A stretch of 38,054 nucleotides of DNA from an uncultured Collinsella sp. (lineage in GTDB: Bacteria; Actinomycetota; Coriobacteriia; Coriobacteriales; Coriobacteriaceae), in NCBI GenBank assembly GCA_900759565.1, contig CAAEVV010000008.1, positions 1 through 38,054 on the forward strand, written 5' to 3'. The stretch's first letter is position 1; each line of letters begins with the position of its first letter. Below the pieces are notes generated by a model. It did no database searches and had not been told where the DNA came from. It worked only from the letters and a program-made list of their open reading frames with translations. The translations under genes and the position numbers were made by a program. This document shows, piece by piece, positions 23,169-32,011 of this stretch.

Positions 23169-24578
23169 CTAGTTGTCGTCATCGTCCATGGAGCCGTCGA
23201 TGCCGGTTTTGGTGTCGTCGTTCATATTGAAATCGTCGTCTTTGGCGAAGGGATTCTTGAAAAAGCCCGTAGCATCGGGCTGAAGGCCCGAGAGCTTCAT
23301 CCAGGGATTATCGAGCTCGGGTTTGGGCATGGCCTGGGCCTCGGGCGCAGTCTCGTTACCGATGAGCTCGGACTCATAGATGAAGGTGTCGTCGCCGAGC
23401 GCGTCGTAGGCGGCGACCGGGTTGTCATCGGCATCGCGGTACGGCGTGCCCTTAAACACGGCTCCGTCATAGGCCACAAGCTGACGGCCGGTCTCATTCT
23501 CGAAGTAGTACACGAAGATGCCCTTGAGGGCCGCACAAAGCGGGATGGCAATAATCATGCCGATGGGCCCCATGAGTGCCGAACCAATAACGAGAGCCGT
23601 AAGGCTCATAATGGGATGCACCTGCACTGAGCTCTGCATGACCTTAGGCGAAATCACATTGTCGGTGACGTTTTGCGCGACCATCGTCACGATGAGCGTC
23701 CATAACGCCAACATGGGGCTGAACATAAAGCCGAGTACCGTGGCGATTGCCGCGCTCACCCAGGGACCGACGACCGGAACCAAGTGCATGATGCCAGTGA
23801 AGATAGCCATGAGCGCCGCATACGGATGGCCGATAATCAGGAAGCCGATAAAGGCGAGGAAACCACCGCAGATGGACGTCACGACCATACCGCGCATGTA
23901 GCCGCCGACAGAGCGAGAAAGGATGGCGACCATAAAGCGGTACGAGGTCTCCTTCTCCTGACCGATGATGGTGCAAATCTCGTGATGCATGCGAGGGTAG
24001 TCGCAGGCCATCCAGTAGGCAAGCACCAGACCAAGGAAGATCACGAACAACTGCGAGGCCGTATTGGTGATGAGCGGGAACACACCGCGGCCAAGCTCGG
24101 CAGCAATCTGAGACACATACTTCGATGCCACGGTAACCAGCGACGAAAGATTATCGTCCAAATACTCCTTGAGCGGCGTGTTATGGAGCGTCTTGGCATG
24201 CGAGATCATCTCATTGAGATCGCCACCCGCAACACGAAGCTGCTCGGGCAGGCGGCTCAGGACTTCCATGATCTGACCAAAGAGAATCGGCGACAAGATG
24301 CAAACGACACCGACGAGCACGGCAACAACAACAATAAGCGCGATAAGCGAACCGATGCCGCGATTCACGCCATGGTGCTCGAGCCAGTTGGTGATCGGGG
24401 ACATCACAAAGGCAATGATGGAACCAACAGCGAGAAACTCGATAACCGGCGCCAGGATGCCCATAAGGTTAAAGATGACAGCGGCGATGACAATGCAGCC
24501 GACAACAGCCCAAATGCGAAGCGTCAGAATGCGGGTGTCGCGCAGCACGCGATCGGTTTGTTGGGGGTGTTCACTCAT
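23169..24578 (-). CDS. AI-2E family (UPF0118/PerM) transporter
   Basis: A polytopic membrane protein of 469 residues. About eight hydrophobic segments are visible: a pair at 20-60, one near 80-105, one near 180-200, and a cluster over 230-370. The family signature GIMHLVPVVGPWVSA is followed by ISPKVMQSSVQVHPIMSL. The last 100 residues are hydrophilic and very acidic, ending in a run of Asp. Family members export AI-2 or exchange sodium and protons; the substrate here is unknown. The start codon overlaps the sigma factor stop (ATGA at 24575-24578), so its expression is coupled to the sigma gene. It ends the operon before a strong terminator. Confidence 0.88.
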   Translation of the reverse strand: MSEHPQQTDRVLRDTRILTLRIWAVVGCIVIAAVIFNLMGILAPVIEFLAVGSIIAFVMSPITNWLEHHGVNRGIGSLIALIVVVAVLVGVVCILSPILFGQIMEVLSRLPEQLRVAGGDLNEMISHAKTLHNTPLKEYLDDNLSSLVTVASKYVSQIAAELGRGVFPLITNTASQLFVIFLGLVLAYWMACDYPRMHHEICTIIGQEKETSYRFMVAILSRSVGGYMRGMVVTSICGGFLAFIGFLIIGHPYAALMAIFTGIMHLVPVVGPWVSAAIATVLGFMFSPMLALWTLIVTMVAQNVTDNVISPKVMQSSVQVHPIMSLTALVIGSALMGPIGMIIAIPLCAALKGIFVYYFENETGRQLVAYDGAVFKGTPYRDADDNPVAAYDALGDDTFIYESELIGNETAPEAQAMPKPELDNPWMKLSGLQPDATGFFKNPFAKDDDFNMNDDTKTGIDGSMDDDDN

Positions 24579-25366
24579 GAACGAATCATCACTCCGTCGG
24601 GGTCGATCTTGTCCTGAATCTTCTTAAGCGTGCGGCGCAGCAGACGCGAAACCTGCACCTGAGAAATACCCAGCTTCTTGGCGATCTCGATCTGGGTCAT
24701 GCCCTTCACAAAGCGCAGCTCGATCACCTCGCGCTCGCGCGGCGAGAAATCACGGATGGCTTCCTCGATCACTAGGCGGTCATCGGTAAAGTCGAGCTCG
24801 TTGTCGTCGTCGGCGTAACGGTCGAGAATCGAAGGGGCATCGTCGGAATCGGACGCACCAGGAGCCTCGATGGGCACCGAGGTATAGGCCGAAGACGATT
24901 CCATAGCCTCGAGGACCTCATCGACAGTCACATCTAGATACTCAGCGATCTCCTCAACCTTGGGCGAACGCTGCAGCTCGTTGGTAAGTTTGTCAGTAGC
25001 CTGGTTGACCTTGGCCGAGAGCTCCTGCAGACGACGCGGTACGCGCACACTCCAGCCCTTGTCGCGAAAATGGCGTTTGATCTCGCCCAGGATAGTGGGT
25101 GTCGCAAACGTCGTGAACTCGAGTCCGCGCTCGGGGTCAAAACGGTCGATAGCCTTGAGCAAGCCCAGATAGCCGACCTGCATGAGGTCGTCGAGCGGCT
25201 CGCCGCGATTCTTAAATTTGTTGGCAAGAAACCTTACCAGGTTCATATGGGACATGACGAGCTGCTCACGGGCGTCCGGATCACCGGTCTCCTTGTAACG
25301 ACGAAACAGCTCGCGGGTTTTCTCCTTGTCCCAAGCGGTCTTGCCGCTCCGGGAACGTTCGGTCAT
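24575..25366 (-). CDS. RNA polymerase sigma factor of the SigB/SigF/SigG group
   Basis: An alternative sigma-70 factor (group 3) of 263 residues. Region 2 is LVRFLANKFKNRGEPLDDLMQVGYLGLLKAIDRFDPERGLEFTTFATPTI, broken here by region for reading: DLMQVG contacts core, and GWSVRVPR follows. Region 3 is around 115-155. An acidic insert rich in Ser and Asp sits near 170-195. Region 4 has the HTH TQIEIAKKLGISQVQVSRLL. It lies 1 bp after an RsbW-like gene, the normal partner order for SigB/SigF control. Target promoters cannot be derived from the window. Confidence 0.93.
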   Translation of the reverse strand: MTERSRSGKTAWDKEKTRELFRRYKETGDPDAREQLVMSHMNLVRFLANKFKNRGEPLDDLMQVGYLGLLKAIDRFDPERGLEFTTFATPTILGEIKRHFRDKGWSVRVPRRLQELSAKVNQATDKLTNELQRSPKVEEIAEYLDVTVDEVLEAMESSSAYTSVPIEAPGASDSDDAPSILDRYADDDNELDFTDDRLVIEEAIRDFSPREREVIELRFVKGMTQIEIAKKLGISQVQVSRLLRRTLKKIQDKIDPDGVMIRS

Positions 25367-25367
25367 A

Positions 25368-25745
25368 TTAGATATCCGCCTTGAGGTCGAGGGAAAGCGT
25401 CAGGGGCGCCGTAGTCTTTTCGTAGGAGTCGCACACGCTCGCGAGGATGAGCTCGGCATACACCGCAGCCTGGTCGTCTTCATCGACCGTAGCCTGGTCG
25501 CCAAAGGTAATAGTCATGCCAACATGGGTCTCATCGACATCGAATTTGATGGTGATGTCATCGCAGTCGACCGCGGTGCAACCAAAGATGAAAGCCTCCT
25601 CAGCAGCCATGCGGATGTCCTCGATGCGATCGACAGACATAGAGCACAGGGCACCAACGTTGGCTGCCGTCATGCGCACAAGGCGAGCGAGACGCGGGTC
25701 ACCGGCAACGGTCAGCGTGATAGGGCAGGTTGCTTCGCTACTCAT
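25368..25745 (-). CDS. RsbW-like anti-sigma protein with degenerate kinase motifs
   Basis: A protein of 125 residues with a GHKL/RsbW-type pattern: an N-terminal strand and helix with RLARLVRMTAANVGALC, then IEDIRMAAEEAFIFGCTAV at the N-box, then alternating strands. In active RsbW/SpoIIAB kinases the N-box reads E-A-x-x-N; here it is E50-A-F-I-F54, so the catalytic Asn is gone. No DxGxG ATP-lid motif is seen. It may still bind the sigma factor but probably not phosphorylate an anti-anti-sigma protein, and none is encoded nearby. The ATG at 25745 overlaps the DUF948 gene by 8 bp with GAGGAG 7 nt upstream. Anti-sigma function is inferred from position and fold pattern. Confidence 0.72.
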   Translation of the reverse strand: MSSEATCPITLTVAGDPRLARLVRMTAANVGALCSMSVDRIEDIRMAAEEAFIFGCTAVDCDDITIKFDVDETHVGMTITFGDQATVDEDDQAAVYAELILASVCDSYEKTTAPLTLSLDLKADI

Positions 25746-26325
25746 CGCAGGACTCCTCAGAGGTCTCGGCGGGCGTGTAGGTGTAATACTGAGCCGGCTT
25801 GGATACAGACTTCTGACCATCATCGTCGCCCGCGGCAGCCTCGTCCTCGCCAATTAGGACGCGCTCGGTAGGCAGCTCGGCCTCCGCAGCGGCAGCGGCG
25901 AGCTTGCGATCGGCGTCGGCTGCAGGAGCCTTCACCTTATTGAAGAGCTTCTGCACAGCACCGGCGGCAGAGTCGGTCACGCTAGACACAGCATTGCTGG
26001 CCTCGGCCATGCTGCCCGTAACCTCAGAAATGTCGCGAACCACGGCTTCGACCTCTACGAGATTGGAGGTAAGGGCATCAACTGCCGTCTTGCTCGACTT
26101 AAGCAGCGGCTCCATCTGGGCAAGTGCCGGCGTAAGCTCATCGACAGCGCCATCGAGCTTTGCCACCACAGGCTGAGCCTCGGCGATGGTGTTGTTGAGG
26201 TCGTTCACGGTCTTATCGAGCGAGTCGACAACATTGCGGGTCTTGCGCAGGGTAAGCGCGAGCTCAGCGATGGCCCACACGCCGGCAACGGCGAGCAGCA
26301 GCAGGGCGATTTGAATGGGACTCAT
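25738..26325 (-). CDS. DUF948 family membrane-anchored coiled-coil protein
   Basis: A protein of 195 residues with one N-terminal membrane segment (IQIALLLLAVAGVWAIAELAL, about 4-24). A long helical, coiled-coil-like region follows to about 130, rich in Val/Leu heptads (VVDSLDKTVNDLNNTIAEA). The C-terminal tail is acidic and Ala/Glu-rich. Relatives in Bacillus belong to the YtxG general-stress group. It is the first gene of the module with the RsbW-like protein, sigma factor and AI-2E permease, and is linked to the next gene by overlap. GGGAGG lies 5 nt before the ATG. A structural or sensory envelope role is possible. Confidence 0.8.
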   Translation of the reverse strand: MSPIQIALLLLAVAGVWAIAELALTLRKTRNVVDSLDKTVNDLNNTIAEAQPVVAKLDGAVDELTPALAQMEPLLKSSKTAVDALTSNLVEVEAVVRDISEVTGSMAEASNAVSSVTDSAAGAVQKLFNKVKAPAADADRKLAAAAAEAELPTERVLIGEDEAAAGDDDGQKSVSKPAQYYTYTPAETSEESCDE

Positions 26326-26425
26326 ACAAGCCTCCCAAAGGAATCGATATACAGACGCTTTTCATGGTACCCCAAAGGGGACCGAACATGCCAAGAGTAG
26401 CAACGTGGGACAAAATTATCAGCAG

Positions 26426-27775
26426 CTACTTCGGTGCATTCCCGCTGCGGTCGCGCTCGCTTTGCTCTACGCGCCACTCTTCCCAGCCGCGCCCGGCAGG
26501 CTGCCAGAACGCACCGCGCTCCAGCCCCTCGGGCAAATAGCGCTGATCGACCCAGCCTTCGGGATAATCGTGCGGGTATTTATACACACCGTAGTCGTCG
26601 CTGCCTGGGCGATGGCGATCGCGCAGATAACTCGGCACCTCGCGAAGCCCACTAGAATGGATATCGGCCAGCGCCGCATCAATCGAAGCCTCACACGCGT
26701 TGGATTTAGGGGCCAAACACACATAGAGTGCAGCCTGAGCCAGGTTAATGCGGCACTCGGGATAGCCAATGACCTCGGCAGACTTAAACGCGGCATGCGC
26801 CACCAAAAGCGCCTGCGGGTCGGCGTTGCCAACATCCTCAGAAGCCTGAATCATAATGCGGCGAGCGATAAACTTAGGATCCTCCCCCGCATCAATCATG
26901 CGCGCGAGCCAATAGATTGTGGCATCGGGGTCGCTACCGCGCATGGACTTAATAAACGCACTGATGATGTCGTAGTGCATGTCGCCGTTTTTGTCATACG
27001 AAAATCCACGACGCGGGTTGGCGATCTTCACGTCATCCACGGTGATGGGATAGCGCTCCCCCGCCACGGGCGCTGGCGTTCCCTCGGTATCGGGACGCGT
27101 GACGGCAATCTCGCTCGCAAGTTCGAGCGTCGTGAGCGCCGAGCGAGCGTCACCCGCTGCCAGCGTGCAGATGGTCTTAACCGTATCCTCATCGGCCGAG
27201 AACTTGCCGTTCAAACCCTGCGGCGCCTCGAGCGCACGCTCGATAAGCGTGGCGATATCCTCGTCTTTAAGATGCTCAAGCTCCACCACGCGACCGCGCG
27301 AGAGCAATGCCGAGTTGACCTCGAAGTACGGATTCTCCGTCGTGGCGCCAATCATAATGACGGTACGGTTCTCAACCGCATGCAGCAAGGCATCCTGCTG
27401 AGACTTGGAGAAGCGGTGAATCTCGTCGATAAACAGGATGGTGCGGCGGTCGTAGGTATTCAGGCGCGTCTTGGCCTCGTCAATCACGCGGCGAAGATCC
27501 TTCACGGTACCCGTCACGGCGCTGACCTCGACAAACTCGCTCTTGGTATGGTTGGCGATAATGTGGGCCAGCGTTGTCTTACCCGTACCGGCCGGCCCGT
27601 ACAGAATCACGCTGGAAAGCACGTCGTGCTCGATCGCGGCACGCAACCATGAGCCCTTACCGACGGCCTTTTGCTGGCCCACGTACTCGTCGAGCGAATT
27701 GGGTCGCATGCGCACCGCGAGCGGCGCATTTTTAAAGGAACGCTCGCGCGTCGAGGCAGAAAAAAGGTCGTCCAT
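26426..27775 (-). CDS. rarA: Replication-associated recombination protein RarA (MgsA)
   Basis: An AAA+ ATPase of about 449 residues, related to clamp loaders and RuvB, acting at stalled replication forks. Walker A is GPAGTGKT at 60-67, Walker B FIDEIHRF from 115, sensor 1 IGATTENPYFE, arginine finger LLSRGRVVEL, and the C-terminal MgsA domain begins near 250 (HYDIISAFIKSMRGSDPDA). The ATG at 27775 has GGGA 5 nt upstream; ATGs at 27781 and 27790 are alternatives. It follows the dGTPase gene by about 60 bp in the same direction. Confidence 0.94.
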   Translation of the reverse strand: MDDLFSASTRERSFKNAPLAVRMRPNSLDEYVGQQKAVGKGSWLRAAIEHDVLSSVILYGPAGTGKTTLAHIIANHTKSEFVEVSAVTGTVKDLRRVIDEAKTRLNTYDRRTILFIDEIHRFSKSQQDALLHAVENRTVIMIGATTENPYFEVNSALLSRGRVVELEHLKDEDIATLIERALEAPQGLNGKFSADEDTVKTICTLAAGDARSALTTLELASEIAVTRPDTEGTPAPVAGERYPITVDDVKIANPRRGFSYDKNGDMHYDIISAFIKSMRGSDPDATIYWLARMIDAGEDPKFIARRIMIQASEDVGNADPQALLVAHAAFKSAEVIGYPECRINLAQAALYVCLAPKSNACEASIDAALADIHSSGLREVPSYLRDRHRPGSDDYGVYKYPHDYPEGWVDQRYLPEGLERGAFWQPAGRGWEEWRVEQSERDRSGNAPK

Positions 27776-27836
27776 AGCCATCCCGTGCATCAATCAAAAA
27801 CGTTTTCAACTAACCAGTATACCGAAAGGATACGAA

Positions 27837-29084
27837 CTACCGTTCGTTAATATAGGTACGATGCGGAAACTTTAGACCCGGGAACAGCTTGCTCGTCAGT
27901 TCGCAGAAATAACCGTCCGTCATGCTCGCGATATAATCCACCACGGCTTGATCCTTGTCGTCCTGCCAGGCATAGGTGCGATCGTAGTAGGAAAGTTGCT
28001 GCTCAATGCGCGAAATATGGTGCTTAAAGATGTAAGAGGACTCGTCACCACTATTTAGATCCCGCAGGCAACGGTCGTAGAGCTTTTCGAAGGCCTCGCG
28101 CAGCTCCACCTCGGAATCGCCTTCGATACCGCCCTTGCTATAGATCTTCTCGTAGTTCTCGCGCTTGGCTCGGCGGATTTCCCCAAACAGGTCCTCGCTC
28201 ATCTCGATGCGCGGCTTACCATAGCTGTGCTCAACGATATCGATGGAAGCGTGCGTAAGGATCCAACTGTTGTAGGCACCGCCCCGGCCATCATCAAAAA
28301 CGTCGGGCGAAAGCAGGCCCGCCGCGATCGCATCCTGACGGTCACGACCGACGTAGGCAAGAATATCCGAGATGCGAACGACGCAGCCCTCGAGCGTCAT
28401 GGGACGCAGATGCCCAATTGCGCTATAGCCCGTGGCAATGCAATCCTCAACCGTCTGGTCAAACTGGTCAAAGGAGCTCATGTCCGAGAGCTCAAACACA
28501 CGCTGCTCGTACTCGCCGTTATGGCATAGCACGCCGTCGAGCGTCTGGAGCGACACGTTGCGGCCGTACAGTGTGTCGAGCACGCGGACCGACTGCACGT
28601 TATGGAAAAAATAACGCCCCGTACGCTCATGATAGATATCGTTGAGGAAACGCTCGCCGGCATGGCCGAAAGGCGTGTGTCCCAAGTCGTGACCCAGGCC
28701 AATCGCCTCGATCAGATCGCAATTGAGCCCCAGGGCGCGACCGATATCGCGCGCAATGCGGGAGACGAGCTGCACGTGCAAACCGCGGCGTGACAGATCG
28801 TCATTGCTACGGAAGCTAAAGACCTGCGTTTTGCCTGCATAACGGGTGTACGCCGGAAGATGAAGTATCTTTTCGGTATCGCGCATAAACGCCGGACGCA
28901 TAAGCGTGCCTTTGTCGGCGGCGCGATCAATACGACGAATGACCTGATCGTCGTTGCAACGATACGGGTTGACATAGCCCGAAGCACGATCGGCGGCAAT
29001 GCGCTCGACAAGTTCGGGCGACAACGCCGAGGGAATACGGTCCATGCGCGCCTTAATGACGGCCGTTTCTTGATTAGTTGCCAT
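27837..29084 (-). CDS. dgt: dGTP triphosphohydrolase-like HD domain protein
   Basis: A protein of 415 residues with HD metal ligands His103 (GLHVQLVSR), His132-Asp133 (GLGHDLGHTPFGH) and a later Asp in RISDILAYVGRD. This is the pattern of deoxyguanosinetriphosphate triphosphohydrolase-like proteins that hydrolyse dNTPs to nucleosides and triphosphate. The preference for dGTP is not provable here. The ATG at 29084 has AAGGAG 6 nt upstream, and a start 27 bases earlier is rejected for lack of a site. It sits between an A24 peptidase gene and rarA. The usual dnaG/rpoD neighbours are not seen. Confidence 0.9.
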   Translation of the reverse strand: MATNQETAVIKARMDRIPSALSPELVERIAADRASGYVNPYRCNDDQVIRRIDRAADKGTLMRPAFMRDTEKILHLPAYTRYAGKTQVFSFRSNDDLSRRGLHVQLVSRIARDIGRALGLNCDLIEAIGLGHDLGHTPFGHAGERFLNDIYHERTGRYFFHNVQSVRVLDTLYGRNVSLQTLDGVLCHNGEYEQRVFELSDMSSFDQFDQTVEDCIATGYSAIGHLRPMTLEGCVVRISDILAYVGRDRQDAIAAGLLSPDVFDDGRGGAYNSWILTHASIDIVEHSYGKPRIEMSEDLFGEIRRAKRENYEKIYSKGGIEGDSEVELREAFEKLYDRCLRDLNSGDESSYIFKHHISRIEQQLSYYDRTYAWQDDKDQAVVDYIASMTDGYFCELTSKLFPGLKFPHRTYINER

Positions 29085-29115
29085 GGCATGCTCCTTAAGA
29101 AGGATGCGCAATCGG

Positions 29116-29538
29116 TTACAAAGTGCAGCCCACGACCTCGATTATGGCAAAAATCGGCACCAAAAACGGGAGCAATGGCAGGGAGCGTGATTTTGTGAAG
29201 AGGCAGGAGAGGGCCAGGGCCAGGAGTGCGACGGCAAATGCCACGATGCCACCCATAGGGTCGAGCGTGCAAAGCGCGAAGAGCGCCTTGGCATCCCCCA
29301 TGCCGATGCCCGGGGCGTGGCGAAGGCGCCGCCAGAGCGACTCAGTGAGCACAAGGGCAAGGTAGACGATGACCGCAAGACCGGCGTGGTCAAGCGCTGT
29401 GTTCAAACCGAGGTCGAGCCAAACGCCCGCCAACGCCGCCACGGCACATGCGCCGGCAAGCCCATTGGGAAACCGTCGCTCTCGGGCATCAATTGCCACG
29501 CCGGCAAAGATGCAAATCCAAAACGGGATATAGGCCAT
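29116..29538 (-). CDS. Minimal A24 prepilin peptidase
   Basis: A membrane aspartyl protease of only 140 residues, with about four membrane segments. Both catalytic aspartates are present: Asp17 in GVAIDARERRFPN and Asp82 in GIGMGDAK. The N-terminal methyltransferase domain of full PilD/ComC proteins is absent. Such enzymes cleave type IV pilin-like or Flp/Tad leader peptides. No pilin or Tad gene is in the window. The ATG at 29538 has GAGGAGGAG about 5 nt upstream. It follows the glycosyltransferase gene after a terminator and precedes dgt by 31 bp. Confidence 0.88.
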   Translation of the reverse strand: MAYIPFWICIFAGVAIDARERRFPNGLAGACAVAALAGVWLDLGLNTALDHAGLAVIVYLALVLTESLWRRLRHAPGIGMGDAKALFALCTLDPMGGIVAFAVALLALALSCLFTKSRSLPLLPFLVPIFAIIEVVGCTL

Positions 29539-29570
29539 CGGACTCCTCCTCGAGCTGCATCGCAAAAGCA

Positions 29571-29609
29571 AAAACCACCACAAAGGTGCCTGTCCCCTTT
29601 GCGGTGGTT
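29571..29609 (-). terminator. Intrinsic terminator of the GT2 gene
   Basis: The 14-nt arms 29573-29586 and 29596-29609 pair fully, with one G-U wobble on the minus-strand RNA. TTTTTGCTTTTGC follows. The loop carries GGTGCCTGTCC. The arm core ACCACCACAA is shared with the terminator at 37366-37400. It ends 10 bp past the GT2 stop codon, and its far side comes within about 30 bp of the next gene. Confidence 0.88.
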
Positions 29610-29619
29610 TTGGTGGTGG

Positions 29620-30915
29620 TTATTTGGCGCCTTGCATGACCTCGTCAAGGGTAACGTTGACGGCGTGCTGCGTCGGCACCCAGTCGACCTTCAGGAACAG
29701 CGCGGCCACCGTGATGGGGATATAGCTGAACATAAAGATCGGGAAGGTAAACAGGTTAGTCACCAGGCGCCACTTTTGCGCGCAGTGAATATGCTTGTAC
29801 TCAAAGATAGTCGTGAGCAGCGCCAGGATAAAGAAGGTCTGGTACATCATCACGAAGGTCATAATGAGCGAGGCGGCACAAGCCTGCATCTCGACCTCGG
29901 TGGCCAAGAAGCCATGCGAAAGTCCGCCCACGATGAGGAAGGTCGCGTTGGCGAGCATGGAGATCAGGGACAGCAGCATGCCCGGTGCGATCGTCATAAA
30001 CATGTCGTAGGCGGCAAAGCGATGATAGCGGAGCATCGACTTGACCAGATGCTTACCGTAGGTAAAGAACACCTGGTAAAAGCCCTTGGTCCAGCGCATA
30101 CGCTGCTTCCAGGATGCCTTGAACGTCACGGGTTGCTCGTCAAAGAACTCCGCCGGCGCATAGCCAATGCGAATACCGTGAATAGCGCAGAACGTAGTGA
30201 ACTGAATGTCCTCGGTCAGCGTGTGGAACTGCCAACCGTGCATGCCCTCGATAACGCTTGACGAGATAAGGTAACCCGAACCCGAAACAGCGCAGGACGT
30301 CTTACAGATATTGCGCGCGTTGTTGAGGAAGCGCGCCTCGCGTAGATACCACGTGGCATTAGCAGCCGAGATCCACGAGCTGCCGAAGTTCTTGGAATTG
30401 CGATAGCTCGTGACCACATGGAAGCCCTGGTCAAAGGCATCGTTCATCTTGGACACGTAATCGCGGGAGATAACGTTGTCGGCATCGAAGATAAAGTAGC
30501 CCTCAAACGTGTCGGGATACTCGTTGAGAATGCGATCGAAACCAAAGTCCATGACCCAGCTCTTGCCCTTTCGGGCCAGGTCATTGCGTTCATAGACGAT
30601 GGCGCCCGCCTCGCGCGCGAGCTGTGCCGTGTTATCGGTACAGGCATCGGCGACCACAAAGACCTCGATGAGCTCGGACGGATAATCCTGGTCCTTGATG
30701 GAGCGAACAAGATTGGCGATAACGGCTTCCTCGTTATGCGCCGCGATAAAAAAGGCATAGCGATGGAGTTTTTTGGCCTTGGGAGGCGCGACCTCGCCAC
30801 GAAGAGCGCCAATGACAAAGAAGACCACCTGGTACAGAAAGCAGACCGTGAGCAGCGTGACGACAATCTGGTTGAAGATCACGATGGGTGTGTTGGTTTG
30901 TAAAAAGGCGAGCAT
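29620..30915 (-). CDS. Family 2 glycosyltransferase, membrane processive type
   Basis: A protein of 431 residues. One or two membrane segments lie at about 10-37. The cytoplasmic GT2 catalytic domain lies at 50-280, with VVADACTDNT, the metal-binding DAD at 144-146, TED at 234-236 as the probable catalytic base, and QRMRW at 271-275. Three to four membrane segments follow in the C-terminal third. This is the layout of cellulose, hyaluronan or poly-GlcNAc synthase-like enzymes that build and export a polysaccharide or glycolipid. The product is unknown, and no accessory polysaccharide genes are adjacent. The ATG at 30915 has GGGAG 5 nt upstream. It is a single-gene unit between a candidate promoter and a terminator. 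Confidence 0.9.
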   Translation of the reverse strand: MLAFLQTNTPIVIFNQIVVTLLTVCFLYQVVFFVIGALRGEVAPPKAKKLHRYAFFIAAHNEEAVIANLVRSIKDQDYPSELIEVFVVADACTDNTAQLAREAGAIVYERNDLARKGKSWVMDFGFDRILNEYPDTFEGYFIFDADNVISRDYVSKMNDAFDQGFHVVTSYRNSKNFGSSWISAANATWYLREARFLNNARNICKTSCAVSGSGYLISSSVIEGMHGWQFHTLTEDIQFTTFCAIHGIRIGYAPAEFFDEQPVTFKASWKQRMRWTKGFYQVFFTYGKHLVKSMLRYHRFAAYDMFMTIAPGMLLSLISMLANATFLIVGGLSHGFLATEVEMQACAASLIMTFVMMYQTFFILALLTTIFEYKHIHCAQKWRLVTNLFTFPIFMFSYIPITVAALFLKVDWVPTQHAVNVTLDEVMQGAK

Positions 30916-30950
30916 GCAGGCTCCCAGCAACGTGTAACGTAAACAATCGT

Positions 30951-30979
30951 ATATCTTACCGCAGGCTTACCGAGTTCAA
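30951..30979 (-). promoter_or_regulatory. Candidate promoter of the GT2 gene
   Basis: Minus strand TTGAAC (30974-30979) with AGATAT at 17 bp (30951-30956) or TAAGAT at 15 bp. It lies in the 82-bp gap between rluD and the GT2 gene. Confidence 0.35.
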
Positions 30980-30997
30980 GAAACCACCTAATACTGG

Positions 30998-32011
30998 CTA
31001 GGCTTCGAGAAGACCGAGCTGCGGAACGATTTCATCTCCAACGGCCGTGCGACCGAGCGAGCGCGGAGCCAGATCGTCGAGAACCGCAGCGAGATCCCAC
31101 GGCAACTCGTCACGGCACTCAATGCGCTTCCCCGTTACGGGATGATCGAACGCAACGCGCCAAGAATGCAGGAACTGCCTGGTCAGGCCCTGATCGGCAC
31201 GCGCATCGCACTTGCCGTAGAGCGGATCGCCCACGCAGGCGTGGTTGATATGGCGCATATGCACGCGAATCTGATGTGTGCGGCCCGTAAACAGGTGGCA
31301 CTCAACGAGCGTATAGCCGTCGTCAAAACGCGTGGAATCAAAGCGCTCGAGGACCTTAAAGGTCGTAATGGCCTGACGGGCAAAGGGGTCATCCGAAACC
31401 GCCATCTTCACGCGGTCGCGCGTGGAACGGGCAATACCGGTGTTGATAGTGCCCTCGTCCATGGCGATGTGACCGTGAACGAGCGTGATATAGCGACGGT
31501 CGAGCGTGCGCGTGCGGATGAGATTCTGAAGCGCGCGCTGGGTGTCGTCGTCTTTTGCCGCGAGCATAAGGCCCGAGGTATCGCGATCCAGGCGATGCAC
31601 GATGCCGGGGCGGTCCTCACCCTGCACAGTACCAAGATGATCGATGCCGCAGTGGTAGACCAGAGCGTTCGCAAGGGTGCCGCTCTCGTGGCCATGGGCG
31701 GGATGGCACACCAGGCCCCGCTGCTTGGAGAGCACGATAAGGTAGTCGTCCTCGTAGCGGATATCGAGGGGAATGGCCTCGGGAATCACGTCGGTCGGGT
31801 CGTGCGGCTCGGGCAAGTCGACCGAGATGCGATCGCCGGCGCGTACGGCGTACTTTTTAGAGAGACAAGTCTCACCGTTGACGGCAACGGCGCCTCCCTC
31901 GATCAGATGCGCGCAGGCAGAGCGCGTGGGACAGCCATCGTTGGCGCCCAAATAGGCGTCAAGACGCTGACCAGCGGAATCGTCGGCAACAAGAATATGG
32001 ATGTCGGCCAT
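30998..32011 (-). CDS. rluD: RluA/RluD family pseudouridine synthase
   Basis: A protein of 337 residues with an N-terminal S4 RNA-binding domain (GQRLDAYLGANDGCPTRS, EGGAVAVNGE) and a RluA-type catalytic domain. HRLDRDTSGL at 139-148 carries the catalytic Asp142, and LFTGRTHQIRVHMRHINHACVGDPLYG lies downstream. It isomerises uridines in large-subunit rRNA; the exact site cannot be assigned. The start codon shares one base with the lspA stop (TAATG), the common lspA-rluD coupling. Confidence 0.94.
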   Translation of the reverse strand: MADIHILVADDSAGQRLDAYLGANDGCPTRSACAHLIEGGAVAVNGETCLSKKYAVRAGDRISVDLPEPHDPTDVIPEAIPLDIRYEDDYLIVLSKQRGLVCHPAHGHESGTLANALVYHCGIDHLGTVQGEDRPGIVHRLDRDTSGLMLAAKDDDTQRALQNLIRTRTLDRRYITLVHGHIAMDEGTINTGIARSTRDRVKMAVSDDPFARQAITTFKVLERFDSTRFDDGYTLVECHLFTGRTHQIRVHMRHINHACVGDPLYGKCDARADQGLTRQFLHSWRVAFDHPVTGKRIECRDELPWDLAAVLDDLAPRSLGRTAVGDEIVPQLGLLEA

